The notes beneath the pieces are model-generated. The model had not been told where the DNA came from. It searched no databases and was given only the letters and a program-made list of their open reading frames with translations. From the NCBI GenBank assembly GCA_905221615.1, contig CAJNDT010005434.1, positions 198,955-262,954 of the forward strand: a DNA stretch of 64,000 bases, read 5' to 3'. Position numbers and translations under genes: made by a program. Within the stretch, counting starts at the first letter, position 1; each line of letters starts with the position of its first letter. Positions 51,701-62,100 of the stretch are shown here, one piece after another. The stretch comes from Symbiodinium sp. CCMP2592. Its lineage: Eukaryota > Sar > Dinophyceae > Suessiales > Symbiodiniaceae.

Positions 51701-53808
51701 AGCAAGATGAGGCCATCAAACGGAAACTCTATCTGTTGCATGCGGCCACTGGTCATGGAAGTATTAGAAACATGGTAGAGGCCTTGAAGCGAAGGAATGC
51801 GAAACCCAGGGTGCTCGAACTTGCAAAATCATTCAGGTGTACCGTTTGCGAAGAGAAGCGGAAAGTACAACCGAGACAGGTGGCATCACTGGAACCCTTG
51901 CCCCCGAAGTTCCATACCTTGACTTGTGATGTGGGCCACTGGACTCACCCCACGACAAATGAGCAACAGAACTTCATGGTGATCGTGGACGAAGGTTCCA
52001 GGTTCCGTATGGCTAAGATCCTGACAAAAGGAAAAGCCCAAGCTCCCAATGCCGCCGTGTGCCTCAATTTCCTCACGGAAGGATGGATCCAGACGTTTGG
52101 ACGTCCCAAAACATTGAGGCTCGATCCGGCTGGTAGCTTCAGGGCCATGTCTGTAGAAGGGTTTTGCGATCGCAATGGGATTTACCTAGACATCATTCCT
52201 GGAGAAGCTCACTGGCAAATTGGAGTGGCAGAGCAAGCCATTCAAGGAATCAAACAACTTATGAACAAGATGACTCAGCTGGACAAAGAAGTGGGACCTG
52301 AAGAGCTACTGAGTACCGCCGTGTCCACCTTCAATCAAAGAGAGATGATCCGGGGATTTTCTCCTACGCAACATGTGTTGGGCCACAGTCCCGACATCAC
52401 AGGTAGCCATGTGGATGTCTTGCAAGCCGCGGTCACAGAACCCATCCTGAACCACCCTCCAGAAGAGTTTGCGCGAGAAGCACGGTTGCGAGCAGAAGCT
52501 GAGAAAGGGCTGGCCGAATGGATGGCTGAACAGCGCATACAACGGGCCCTGAATTCACGAACCAGGCCGTCGCTTCAATACCATCCGGGCGATCTTGTTT
52601 ATTTCTGGCGAACACAGGAATCAAATAAGAGCAAGAAGCAACCAGGGACTAATCAAGGAAGGTTCCTAGGACCAGCAAGAATTCTGGCGATGGAGACAAA
52701 AGCCGATGATGCCGGAAACCGCCGGCCTGCGCATGCCGTGTGGTGCGTGCGAGGGCGGAGTCTCATCAAGTGCAGTCCCGAACAGCTTCGACCAGCCAGT
52801 CAACGTGAAGAACTGGTTGAAGCCCTGTCAGAAGAACAGGCCACTCCCTGGACATTTACAAGACTGGCAGAAGAAGTGGGAGGCAACCAGTATGAGGATA
52901 TCAGTGCAGAGGTGCCATCACAAGAAGAATGGCAACGTGCTCAGGATCCAGGTAGTGAAGTGCAACCGACCAGAAGGAGGATTCCAACAAAGAGGCCAGC
53001 GTCAGAGCTGAGAGTAGCTGATCAGGAAATGGATGAAGGAGAGACGCTAGGCACCAGCCAGCCTAGTAACATACGCCGTCTGGGACAATCCGAGCCGGAC
53101 TGGGATCTCCATGTGACATCACAACACTGGTGTGAGAAGGTGCCACAGACAGCTTGGATGGCCGAACACACGAGTTACTGGGCCGAGGACAGCGCAGCAG
53201 TGGAAGTAGCCATCCCATTGCCCGAAAGCCGACGGGGAATGGAGCTGGCATCACGAGACCTGCATAGCTACTTTGTTGGTGCTTTCAAGAAGCGAGCTGT
53301 GGAAGTGAGTGAGAAGAGACTGTCCCCCGAAGACCGTGAGAAGTTCCAGGGAGCTAAAGGAGTGGAGGTGAAGAACTTCATTGCTGCCAAGGCCTTCGAG
53401 GCACTTCCTGAAGGTATGAGGCCGAGCCGTGACCAGGCAGTCGGCATGCGATGGATCTTGACTTGGAAGGTTCGCGAAGATGGGTCCTTGAAACCAAAGG
53501 CCCGCGCAGTTCTTTTGGGGTATCAAGACCCTGGGTATGAACACCGTGCCACAACAGCTCCGGTTATGACGAGGCAGACGCGACAGCTCATGCTACAACT
53601 AGCGGCCAACAAAGGTTGGAGACTGATGAAAGGAGATGTTAGTGGTGCATTCCTCCAAGGCCGCGAATACCCTTCAGAGCTGTTCTGTGTACCATGTGAT
53701 GAGATATGCGAGGCCATGAACATCCCAGCAGGTTCCGTGACGAGGTTGCGGAGAGCAGTTTGCCGCCAGGCCACCCGCATGCTACGGACTAGTGGATGCT
53801 CCTCTTGA
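48757..53808 (+). CDS. Retro-B pol: methyltransferase-like, dioxygenase-like, integrase, reverse transcriptase
   Basis: A 1683-codon frame. Residues 1-400 are low-complexity and overlap a better frame (see SAP-like gene). Residues ~425-650 are methyltransferase-like; ~789-953 are dioxygenase-like (H848, D850, H916, R925). Integrase runs ~991-1290 with an H-H-C-C zinc domain (LLHAATGHG, CTVCEEK) and catalytic D1058, D1123 and E1159, exactly DD35E. Reverse transcriptase begins ~1545 (RWILTWKVREDG, MKGDVSGAFLQG). The frame fails at about 53770, where about 22 nt of extra sequence interrupts the A-V-C|G-L-V-D-A-P-L-E-W motif. Confidence 0.85.
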   Translation: MGKMEVSQLTGQGSSSEVESAAVISSEIRNQKGSDSELRGRASFASPCMSECGDDRPKESIRNDSSCSGGHSASSRSSPGSTSPSSDLRGRNVQDDEGAAHRGTQEVRRAPRQGLDQGGDQGPPPGAPESRYRAHAEGDELDDPRDDDTRATQGLEDQGPTQNLLRGGARATAHRERDQAAAGDERNARHPTEGTSGGQGHCGLRSPQRASLRGHPEDPHRLRAMGDADSSRGTTGLRSPFEEIGGLAGDTPSGDEQEQGAGRRDAWELPNSRLRDHGDAGNLVYGGPKALQPRSRETPGGKGRKVRFQCLVAGGACGCGCQEVGAEPEVGRDGEHDCQAPGRDGSDEGRDPRATAQAGDPVGRGHHDGWVVRGDQTTLTEDRTLSVRAEAGTNRPSQGSQSEMSNQLGEHKARNLDEASNAIVPEIFQALAGYDRPFLMECGAHSNSLLAQRVRELTKNPEAAVSCGVWNGCDLSTKEGLRLQLDRIRLERPQHVWITPECKGYSPMQNMNMKDEAQKAQVLKQKEQDLRILIAVTCVANLCIQSGIHVTIEMADKSQAWRLPVCQQWTSKLNLFSAVTRGCAVNLRDVHDHKLVQTGWKIMTTCKRMAQSMNLPCRCDKQYKHGTRQGKVTTDDGPYTTEYAARAARILVQELSHQGTLQECAGISQLLEGFGEGEFCTCGEASGMKLPVECASCLKGRQAVQVFQSCLAEGQEDFEHAVGLECFGNSEADSCDAEVELLQDNKSLETQAQNSLQARDFSHETCEQMLKQLPFKTSKQHRGAVKEQKPRYIAFGLYSHGNHYGVTKQSQAFPHTCRHILKYLEHWSPEPVHCTSFVVNDNCHLDIHRDVHNLPDTPNYLIGLGKYTEGELWVEDSGESLEGEVSSRRLLKGHWVQGHKKDAFQRVIQFSGRKWHGTQNWKGNRVTLSAYSSRGWVRVDEDLKQHLRNLGFSGPPPERVEAAHVLRSKQVWSGPLKQQSNKQDEAIKRKLYLLHAATGHGSIRNMVEALKRRNAKPRVLELAKSFRCTVCEEKRKVQPRQVASLEPLPPKFHTLTCDVGHWTHPTTNEQQNFMVIVDEGSRFRMAKILTKGKAQAPNAAVCLNFLTEGWIQTFGRPKTLRLDPAGSFRAMSVEGFCDRNGIYLDIIPGEAHWQIGVAEQAIQGIKQLMNKMTQLDKEVGPEELLSTAVSTFNQREMIRGFSPTQHVLGHSPDITGSHVDVLQAAVTEPILNHPPEEFAREARLRAEAEKGLAEWMAEQRIQRALNSRTRPSLQYHPGDLVYFWRTQESNKSKKQPGTNQGRFLGPARILAMETKADDAGNRRPAHAVWCVRGRSLIKCSPEQLRPASQREELVEALSEEQATPWTFTRLAEEVGGNQYEDISAEVPSQEEWQRAQDPGSEVQPTRRRIPTKRPASELRVADQEMDEGETLGTSQPSNIRRLGQSEPDWDLHVTSQHWCEKVPQTAWMAEHTSYWAEDSAAVEVAIPLPESRRGMELASRDLHSYFVGAFKKRAVEVSEKRLSPEDREKFQGAKGVEVKNFIAAKAFEALPEGMRPSRDQAVGMRWILTWKVREDGSLKPKARAVLLGYQDPGYEHRATTAPVMTRQTRQLMLQLAANKGWRLMKGDVSGAFLQGREYPSELFCVPCDEICEAMNIPAGSVTRLRRAVCRQATRMLRTSGCSS
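48905..49912 (+). CDS. SAP-like protein frame overlapping Retro-B pol
   Basis: A 335-codon frame in a different register from pol. Residues ~46-82 (MTKAQLTEELKKYGEHPAKA then WTKVEIRARLLEL) match the helix-extended-helix of SAP DNA-binding domains. The remainder is helical, with a heptad region near the end (LDEMASMIAKLQAEMAAMKG). Codons are far more GC-rich at third positions than the surrounding pol, and the pol frame over the same bases looks like noise, so this is likely the real product. It may be a captured host exon or the authentic end of gag. An AG site (CATCCTCAG) precedes 49016. Confidence 0.65.
   Translation: MSVAMIDQRSRSGMTAVVLEAIQLQADPRPAPLAHPQIFAGAMYKMTKAQLTEELKKYGEHPAKAWTKVEIRARLLELQNRDTEPTQKEMNSTTLETMTRELRKASKTKDLLRTFCAEELELQLTGNETKPQLEMKGMRAILQRAPAEARDIVGFGRHSELRYEDIQKTHIDYGRWVMQTAREGPQDCDPRLKRLADWLETHPLATNKNKVPVGEMLGNFPTAGYGTMATPGTSSTAAPKHFSRAAGRLLVEKEGKSDSNASSPEVLVDADAKKLEQNQKLDEMASMIAKLQAEMAAMKGETREPPRKQAIQSDEDTMTDGSFVAIKPRSPRTGP
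50020..50720 (+). other. Methyltransferase-like domain of Retro-B pol
   Basis: RPFLMECGAHSNSLLAQRV sits where motif I would be, GCDLSTKEG follows as the motif II/III region, VWITPECKGYSPMQNMN replaces the Pro-Cys motif IV, and VTIEMADKSQAWRLP replaces the motif VI ENV. Spacing matches C5-cytosine methyltransferases. Pro-Glu-Cys instead of Pro-Cys and the loss of the glycine-rich loop make activity uncertain. Retrotransposons carrying DNA methyltransferases are known from dinoflagellates and charophytes; this looks like an eroded or repurposed form. Confidence 0.45.
51120..51620 (+). other. 2OG-Fe(II) dioxygenase-like (TET/JBP-like) domain of Retro-B pol
   Basis: Starts YIAFGLYSHGNHYGVTK, contains DIHRDVHNLPDTPN (H848, D850), GELWVED, and KWHGTQNWKGNRVTLSAY (H916, R925). 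All four metal and 2-oxoglutarate residues are present with the H-x8-R spacing. The HRD-x-HN sequence is close to the TET motif. It aligns along its length with the Retro-A domain at 26690-27180. Confidence 0.7.
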
Positions 53809-55036
53809 ATGGTACAAGACAGTCGCCGAGTTCTTAGAGAGCATAGGACTAGAACGTTTGTGGTCCGATTCCTGTGCATGGGTCTGGCGAAAAGACGGTC
53901 AAGTGCGGGGAATGATTTCAGGCCATGTGGACGATTTCATGTTTGCGGGAAGTGATTCCGATAGCGAATGGCAAGGGCTGTTGCAGAAGATCCAAGAACG
54001 TTTTCGATGGGGAGATTGGGATAAAGACACCTTCGTGCAATGTGGAGTGCATGTGGAAGCTTGTGAACAGGGTTTTCGATTATCCCAACCAAAGTATGTC
54101 GAGAACATTGAAGCCATTCATGTGAGTGCTACGCGGAAAAGAGCTAGAAAGGCCCCTACGACGGAGTATGAGAAAACCAAACTGAGAGCCTTGTTAGGTG
54201 GTCTGAGTTGGCATGCGCAACAGATGGCCCCACATGTTTCAGCTGATGTAGGACTCTTGCTTTCCGAAGTCAACAAATCAACTGTCGACACACTGGTGAA
54301 AGCCAACAACCTTTTAGAGTCAGTGACACAAAGGAAGGACCACAGCATGTTGATCACGAAGCAACATTCCGAGGTGCATTTCTATGCGTGGGTGGACGCT
54401 TCATTCAGATAAGAACAGGATTGATGGAGGCAGTACACAAGGCATACTGATTGGAGCTTCTTCAGGCGCTCTGTTAAAGGGGGAAGTTAGTTCTATAAGT
54501 CCCATAAGCTGGCACTCTACGAGGATCGACCGCTCGTGCAGGAGCCCGGGCGCCGCTGAGACCGCCGCAGCAGTGAACGGCGAGGACGCGCTCTACTACG
54601 TGCGTTACCAGTGGAGCGAGATGGTGTACGGCAATGTGGACCTACGACAACCTGATCAAGTAGTTTCTCGGGTTCCGGGGTGCGTGATCACCGATTCCAG
54701 GAATGTCTACGACAAGCTATCTACGGCAATGCTCAGCATCAATGGAGCAGAAAAGAGAGCGAACATCGAACTCCTGAGCTTAAAGGAGTCCCAAAAGTCC
54801 ACGGGGGTCGTGATACGATGGGTCCACTCAGAAGCACAGCTTGCGAATGGACTGACAAAGGCCGAGGACCACAAGGAGTTGGAGCTGTACTACCGCATGC
54901 ACCACCAGTGGCGCATTGTAGAGGACGAGGCAATGAGATCTGCTCGGAAGCGGAAGTCTGAGGGACTTACGCCGCTACAAGACTCTTGTAAGGAGAAGCA
55001 AATAGGTTCTGATGAAAACGTTCCTGATCTTTGCTA
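53765..55036 (+). CDS. Retro-B pol end: reverse transcriptase C-terminus and RNase H (frame-broken)
   Basis: 53792-54412 reads DAPLEWYKTVAEFLESIGL and GHVDDFMFAGSDSD, the catalytic loop in which Tyr of YVDD is His. It ends at a TAA in FR*, after YAWVDASF, the first RNase H strand. 54384-55037 continues in another frame: GGSTQGILIG, AAETAAAVNGEDALYY, VITDSRNVYD and VIRWVHSEAQLANGLTK. So the copy has two frame breaks, one in the RT core and one at RNase H strand 1. Stop TAA at 55035-55037. Confidence 0.8.
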
Positions 55037-55040
55037 ATTG

Positions 55041-55054
55041 CCGGGGGAGGGGGG
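55041..55054 (+). promoter_or_regulatory. Retro-B polypurine tract
   Basis: GGGGGAGGGGGG lies two bases before the 3' LTR (TGCCAGTG at 55057), the expected place for plus-strand priming. Confidence 0.8.
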
Positions 55055-55056
55055 CA

Positions 55057-55250
55057 TGCCAGTGAAATCCCTGGTGCTGCTCCTCACAATCAACAGTGTG
55101 CTTGGACACGCAGCATTCTGGTTGAAAACAGCAGTGCGGCTTCCCTTAGATTGCACCGTTCGCCGTGCCATACTACGAAGCCTTCTTCCTGCGGTGCCCC
55201 AGTCAGCTTGTGCAACCCGGCTACCGTCCTACAACACGTCGCTGCCTGCA
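55057..55250 (+). repeat. Retro-B 3' LTR
   Basis: 194 bp, essentially identical to the 5' LTR except for one missing 9-bp unit. Followed directly by CCCTAAA-type repeats. Confidence 0.9.
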
Positions 55251-55697
55251 AACCCTAAACCCTAAACCCCTAAAACCCTAAACTCCTAAACCCTAAACAT
55301 CTAAAACCCTAAACTCCTAAACCCCTGACACCCTAAACTCCTAAACCCCTAAAACCCTAAACTCCTAAACCGCTGACACCCTAAACTCCTAAACCCCTAA
55401 AACCCTAAACTCCTAAACCCCTAAACCCTAAACTCCTAAAACCCTAAACTCCTAAACCCCTAAAACCCTAAACTCCTAAACCCTAAACATCTAAAACCCT
55501 GAACTCCTAAACCCCTAAAACCCTAAACTCCTAAACCCCTAAAACCCTAAACCCTAAACTCCTAAACCCCTGACACCCTAAACTCCTAAACCCCTAAAAC
55601 CCTAAACTCCTAAACCCCTGACACCCTAAACTCCTAAACCCCTAAAACCCTAAACTCCTAAACCCCTAAAACCCTAAACTCCTAAACCCCTAAAACC
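55251..55697. repeat. CCCTAAA-type array between Retro-B and Retro-A copy 2
   Basis: ACTCCTAAACCCCTAAAACCC units like those at 17935-20424. Both elements abut the array, so it is either a shared target or a remnant of one larger array split by insertions. Confidence 0.9.
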
Positions 55698-55849
55698 TAT
55701 AGAATACACCAAAACCGTTAAGCCATGAGCGAGACTACGGCTCTTTTAACTCAGAGGGCTTGGGCACGAACGTCACGGTATAGTATACACAACATGATGA
55801 CTGTACACGACCATACAAACTCCTACGCAAGCTGCGATGCAAAACTACA
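55698..55849 (-). repeat. Retro-A copy 2 3' LTR
   Basis: 152 bp with TATAGAATACACC...GCAAAACTACA ends on the plus strand, preceded on the minus strand by the same GAGGGGGG polypurine tract. The LTR is more diverged from copy 1 than the coding region is. Confidence 0.9.
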
Positions 55850-56174
55850 CCCCCCTCACCTAAAGGCACGGTCACTGCATTCAAAAACACAGCATACCTT
55901 CGCCTGCAGGTGGAAGAGCGCTTCGGCTCGGAGTTCGACGATCGGCGTGGAGTTGCCTCCCGCGTCATCAGTTGTATCAGCAAAAGTACATGTGACTATC
56001 GTGTGCCTCGAGGAAGGGTGCGAAAACTGCATGCAAGCTTTTCTTCAAATGCAAGACGCTGGTTTCAGCGTGGAGCAAGGACGATAGGAGTTCGCCGCAC
56101 AGCCACTTGAAAAATATCACAGGCCGGGTGAACATCCCTCTTGCTCGAAAGAATCAGACTACTGGGTCGGCTTA

Positions 56175-59100
56175 TCAGTTCCAACGCCATCCGCGATTGC
56201 GCCACTCACGCCAGTCCTGGTTGTCCCAGTTCTGGCCGCGCCATGATCCCCAGGATGACGAAGACCAATTCTGCCACCAGGATTGATTATCCCAGTCCCA
56301 GTCGCGGTTGGTGCGATCGGCGGCCTCGGCGTTAGCCGGGCTTTTGCCTTTTCCCTTCTCTGCTGCTCGGGCATATGTAGAGCCCTTGCCACCATCTGGC
56401 GGATGCTGCTGGGCATACTTCGGCTGGGCAGCACGACTTTGATTGGCCTTTTTGATGGTTTCATCAACCGTCTCCACCATGAAGGGTAGGTCCTTTGCCA
56501 AAACGGTCTGCAGGTCCGTACCCACTGCAGCGGGATCGTAGTTGAGGAAATCCACCTTGCCGTGGCCAAAAGTCTGTAGACGGATGCCCCCCTTTTGCCT
56601 GGCGATGTTGTGAGCGAAATCTTGGAACGAAAGGATGGCTCCGTACCATGTAAATGCTACTGGCGTATCCTCCGGCGTGGACGTTAGTCCCGCTGCGCAC
56701 AACTTACCGCCAATGCCATCGTCTCCGGTAAAGAAAATGATACGACACTCTGGAACCTCGTCCGTGCGGGTCTGGTGCGTGGAACTCGCCGCTCTGGAGG
56801 ATCCAATAGCCAGCATGCGTTGCGATCGAGTGCGGCCAGGGTTCGGAAGGTAGGCGAAGCAGAGGCAGTCGAGGGCACGGATCGTTCTGCGTGTGTATCC
56901 CTCTTTGGCCATTGAAATTGCGTATTCATTGTCATGATTGAACCTCGCCACGCAATCAGTGTAGCCCTTTTTCATGGCTCTCTGCTTTGCCACTTTGGCT
57001 TTCCGAATAACCTCGCCTTCTAAGGAGTTCATGCCACGGCCGGCGACATCTTTCGATGCGCTTTGAAGGCTTGGCCTCACTCCCACTCGTTCAGCGGCAT
57101 CACCCATCTCCTGAAGCAGAGCTTCACGCCCACGTGCCAACAGCGTCCGTCTGCCCTGTGCCTTCAATTGACCTGGTCGAACTGGCCCTCCGCATTGAGA
57201 GCAAATCCTTTGGCCTTGAAGACACTCAGCTTTGCAGTGGTAGCATTTGATTTTCTCCAAAAACGCGGCGGATGGCTTGGTCTCACTACCAGCATAAAGT
57301 ACTGGTTCTGGCCTTCCCACCGGCTCCTGGATTGCTTCAACTGGTGTACCCTCAGCATCCAGCGTCACCGTTGTCGCCATTCCGTCACCGATGTACACAG
57401 TCCTGATTGGAGGACCCGGCTGTGCAATGATGGTGCCTGGTTCAACAAGCGGCCTCTCCTCTACGGAGGGCATTTGCTCATCATCAGGAGCTTCATCGTC
57501 GTCAGCCTTTGCAGGGGCATCGGTGATAGCCAACGATCCCTCAAGCACATCAGCGACATCTGGAATGGGCGGTAGGGATGTTTCCTCAGCTGGAAGGGTA
57601 CCATGTTCTTCATCAATAGGCGGTGCGAAATTGTCCTGAGTCGTCTCCTCAGCCTCGGGTTCATCAAGAACGATATCGATGCCGGCCTCAGCGTTAGCTG
57701 GGCTTTCACCTTGTTCCGCCTCATCAGGAGGGACAGCGCCTCCCGCACGGGACCAAAGTACGACATCGCGTTGCGTGTCATTGATGAACAAGATGGTCGA
57801 GCCGGGCACTGCCTCGGAGCACAGTATGCCATCAGACTCCGTAAGGAATAGGTCGCAACCAGCTTCGAGGACCTCCCGGGTGTCAAAGACGATCTCAATT
57901 GGTGCGCTTGCACGGAGTCCTGAACGTGCCTTTTGCTCTTCGAGCGGCAGCGGCGCAAAATAACAATGCGCCTTCTCAGAACCTCCAAAACCAGGCAACA
58001 AACGATCTTCCAGAATCGCATACGCCGCATCATGTGTTGTGCGATGATAGAGTCTGGGCGGCGCCTTATCAATCGGGATCAACGGCCTGCCCTCTCGGGC
58101 GGCATTAGCCAGCTCTTCAGAACGCTGCAGTGTAAGATATGCCTTTGCAATAGAGGCATTGTCGAGCTGCAGATTGCTGGAGTGGCCTTGCGTACAACCG
58201 ACGTAGACCGGAAAAGCCGGTTGGCCAATTGCATCGGCAGCACTGTCCATTGGTCCGCGAAACATAAGGCGCTGTTTGTTGTCGGTGGCGATCATGTCGA
58301 GGAGGCTTCCTAAACCGATGTCGCTTCCAGGTCTGCATCGATTAGCAACCTCAAGCACTTCCATGGCTAGTACCCATGGCCCGCTCCACGATCGCATTTT
58401 AAATTGATTACCCTTGTTTTCGAAGTTGCCCCTGATCAGTCCAGTGACAAATGTGACCATCTTGTGGTCACATCTGGGGTAGTGTAGGCCTGGCGTCATG
58501 TCTTTTTGGAACACTTCGATGTACTGGTCGGCCTCCTCTTGCGAGGGGCATTCGTTCCAGTAATCATACAGGGTAATGCCAGTCATCTCGGCGAAGTCGT
58601 AGGTGTCATTCATGAACCTCATTCCGCGCGATCCCTGCACTGCGAGCTTGGTCAATCGCTGCTTGTCGGCCTCAGCCTTTGCGAGGCGAGCTCTTTTTGC
58701 AGCGTGCTCGGTGCCAGAGTCGCCAGACAGAATGCCTCCACCATAAATGGATGCGTCGATCGGCATTGGTCGAATATCGCCAGAAGACGAAGCCGCAGTA
58801 CTCGCCGGGGTAACGGCCTCCACCTTAGGTGGGGCTTTGTTCCATTCCGGCGAATTGATCTCCTCTTCTGTTGCGAAAACACCGGGCGCGACGCTGATGA
58901 CATTCTGAATCTTCATCTCCTTGAGGAAGTCGGGGACCTCAGGCGCAGGCAGTTCGGCGTGACTTTCGTCACGCTTCTCCTCCCAGTATGCGTCGTCCCA
59001 CGGATCCTCCTCCGTTGGCTCCGCTTTGACCTGCTTGCTTCTCGTCATCCTCGCAAGAGCCGCTTGCAGGACATGGTTATCCACTGCGTAGCGACCACGG

Positions 59101-62100
59101 GAATCAAAATAATTTTCAGCAAGCAGTGATTGGAAGGCGGCCTCGCCCATTTTCGCTATGGCTCTGGAGGCGTAGCGCTCGGCGATCTCGATCTGCATGA
59201 TGTGGGCTAAACCCGAAACCATCTTGCGGCGGGATTCGCTGTCCTCGCGGAAATGGACGTTGTCATTATAGAGCGCCAAATCTCCAAGGAAGGGGTGGAT
59301 GTCACAGGCGGCGAGTCCTCTACGGACCGCTTCGTCCTTGAATCGCGCAATGCATTCATCGAACTGCTTTGGCAACCCGTAGACGAAGCTGCGAATTCCT
59401 GTGCAGATCACAATGGACCCCACATATGGAGAACGGCGCTGCAGGTCTGCAAGCGCTTCAAGGTTTTGGCAAACTCTCCGACAGATCTTTTGCCAATCTC
59501 CGCGGGCCTCTATGGGCGATTGATGGTCCCACCACGTCGGGACGCCGGGGCTGCAAAATATCCCGTATCTGCCGACGATCTCATTCGCCATCCAGACAAT
59601 CTGCACGTCCACCAGCAACTCTTGGTCGCCAGAGTAGCGCAGAGCCGTCTGGTCACAGAGGATCTGAGCCCTCTCCCGAATTTCGGACAATGTTTTGCCC
59701 CACAGGGGTTCGTAAATTATCTCCCTGTATTGCAGATAGACCCCCGAGCTCGCTGCCTTCAAATCCGAGGAAAGGTCCGTCCTCGTTCTCTTGCCAGCAA
59801 CGAAAACAGTCGTAGAGTCGGAGAGGAGGATGAGCACCCGCTTTCGGCCTCGATTTTCATCGGGCTTTAGCTGCGACATGCCAGACTGCGTCAGTGCTGC
59901 CACTCGGTTGAGCCCAGGATATCGATCCGTTTCAAAGCAGTTGTGAGCAGCCACTTGCACCGGCATGTACTGAAAAAGTGCTCGCAACTCTCCTTCGTCA
60001 ATCGACTCTTGGAAGCCTATCGACTCGTGACTGATGACGGCCGCCCAAAGCTGGCGGCCCCAAAAATCGGCCACCTGCTCTTCGTAGGTCGCCATCGCTC
60101 TTCTACTCTCAGCTGCTACCACGGGACTAGGACCCGGCCTCAGCGTTAGCTGGGCTTTAGTTGTACAGTAAAGCGATGACAAAGCTGCGCATGCCAGTCC
60201 TTCATGTACCTTAGGTCCATCATTGTCCTTAGTAGTATGCACTTGCCAATCAGCATGCAATGCCGAAACCTTGGTTTTCGATGTCCTTAGTCGTCCACAG
60301 TCCTGGGTAGCTTCGAGCAGCAGCCGCTTCAATCGAAAAGACGATGCAAAGATCAGCGACCCGCTCTTGTGTTTCTCAAGACCGAAATCGTGTGCCAACT
60401 TAACAACAGCAGGCATACACCACATCTCGTTGTTAGCTGAAGCTTCCAACAGCAGGTGGGGCCTAAGACGTTTGGTTAATCGGCATAACGACATCAACGA
60501 TTTCAGACATTTGTTCCATTCGTGGTCCGGCAGCGATGCAAAGTAGAGAATCGGTTTAGTGCTTCCCCCCTCGTCGCAGAGGGCACGAAGATTGTTAGCG
60601 ATTTTTGACATAGCTTTCGGATTCATGGTTTCAAGTTTGTTCGGGACAGGGATAACACGACAGGAATCATTTCCTGACAAGGTGGTTTCACTAGCGTTCC
60701 CAAAGTCAAGCAAAACCCTGCAAAAGTCCATCGGCCTCGGCGCGAGCCGGGCGTCTGCAGGAGCGGCCGCCGCAGACCCGAGCCTAAAGCCGTGTTTGTT
60801 GAGGGTTTCAAGATCAGTTGTGGAAAGCTTGGGAAAACCACGAGAGGTATACGCGGTGATAGAAAAACGTTTTCCGGTATAAGGCAACACGCAGTGTTTC
60901 TTGGCTGGGTCAAAGACAAAAGGTTTGCAATGGGTGTCATGCACATCCCCTTTGATGAAACGTCCTTGAGCGTCTTTCTGGAACTGCGCCTTAGTATCCG
61001 AAACAGTCTGATCTTCAACCCACAATCCACCTCCTTTGTGGTCACCAAAGCTAACCATCAGGTTCTTAGAACCCTTTAAGTTATGGGAATCAGCATGAAC
61101 TTTTGCCATGTTGTCCTTGCTAATCACCACTGAGGTCCATGTGAAACCTGAGTCGGGAGAATGAGCTTTCACGAACTCATTCAAGTACCTGGCAACTGCG
61201 GGATACCTAGTGGTGCTTCTGGTAACACCTTGCATTCCACCGTGTGTCCAAGTTCCGTACACTTGATAATAGCCTTGTTTCTTTGATGCAATGCGAGGTC
61301 GCTTGGATTTCTTAGCTGTATGATTTGATGCAATCTCTTCACACAACCTTTCCAAAGCATCACAGCCGTACTCCTTCAGGCGGGAAAGTTCTGAAGCAAC
61401 CATCTCAACCTCCTGAATGGCAGCAGCTGCTTTAGCACGTTTGCCTTGAACCTCGTGTGGTGTAGGAGAGCGGCCTGGCTTTTCAGCCGGCTTCGCATTC
61501 TGCGCATCAGGTACATGATTGATGAGCCTAAGCGCGTGTTCCCACTTACCACGTTCAGCAAACGGTTTTGTGAAGATGTCTGCGACCTGTTCTTTGGTAT
61601 CAACATTGATCATGTTGAAATGGCCCTTTTCGAACTGTTGCTTCATCCATGCAAACGAAAGTCGTTGCGTCCTATCGGTGTGACGAAGCTTTTCACTGTC
61701 ACCTTTCGCAATGATGGTGATTGTAGCTTGGTTATCTTCTAAGAACTGAACCTGAAACTTTTCAGAAAGATGAACATCCAAGCCATTTATATCCGCGACC
61801 GAGCGTCCTTCATGACTGAGTTCACCATACCTGATTGCATCAAGCTCCGGGTCAATCCTTGCAACGATTGTTTCCGTGACTTTAGGTGATTCCGCCGGCG
61901 GCCTGGTCTTTCGACCGGCTGCATTAGCGGTAACCTCTCCCCAAAGGTAACACCACAAGCTTAAGCTAGGCAGGCCTTGTGCTCTGATGCCGTGATTCGC
62001 TGAAACTACTTCACTTTCGGTGCTAGACGTCGTGATGCTGGTCTGTTTCTTTGAAAAAGCGTTCAACGGGTAGTAAGTGTTGGGCCCAACCAAGAACAGT

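Larger units (their letters stand above)
46540..55250 (+). mobile_element. Retro-B: copia-class LTR retrotransposon
   Basis: LTRs at 46540-46742 (203 bp) and 55057-55250 (194 bp) begin TGCCAGTGAAATCC and end GCTGCCTGCA. The flanks carry AACCC on both sides (46535-46539 and 55251-55255), a 5-bp duplication within CCCTAAA-type repeats and therefore ambiguous. PBS follows the 5' LTR and a PPT precedes the 3' LTR. Domain order: gag, CCHC knuckle, protease, SAP-like overlapping frame, methyltransferase-like, dioxygenase-like, integrase, reverse transcriptase, RNase H. Several frame breaks suggest a decaying copy. Confidence 0.9.

Noticed and set aside
52700-52735. GCCGGAAACCGCCGGC in Retro-B as a member of the mini-hairpin family
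   Set aside because: It lacks the CGGCCT lead, bulged A and separate 4-bp inner stem. I found no full-form member in 46.5-55.0 kb by eye.
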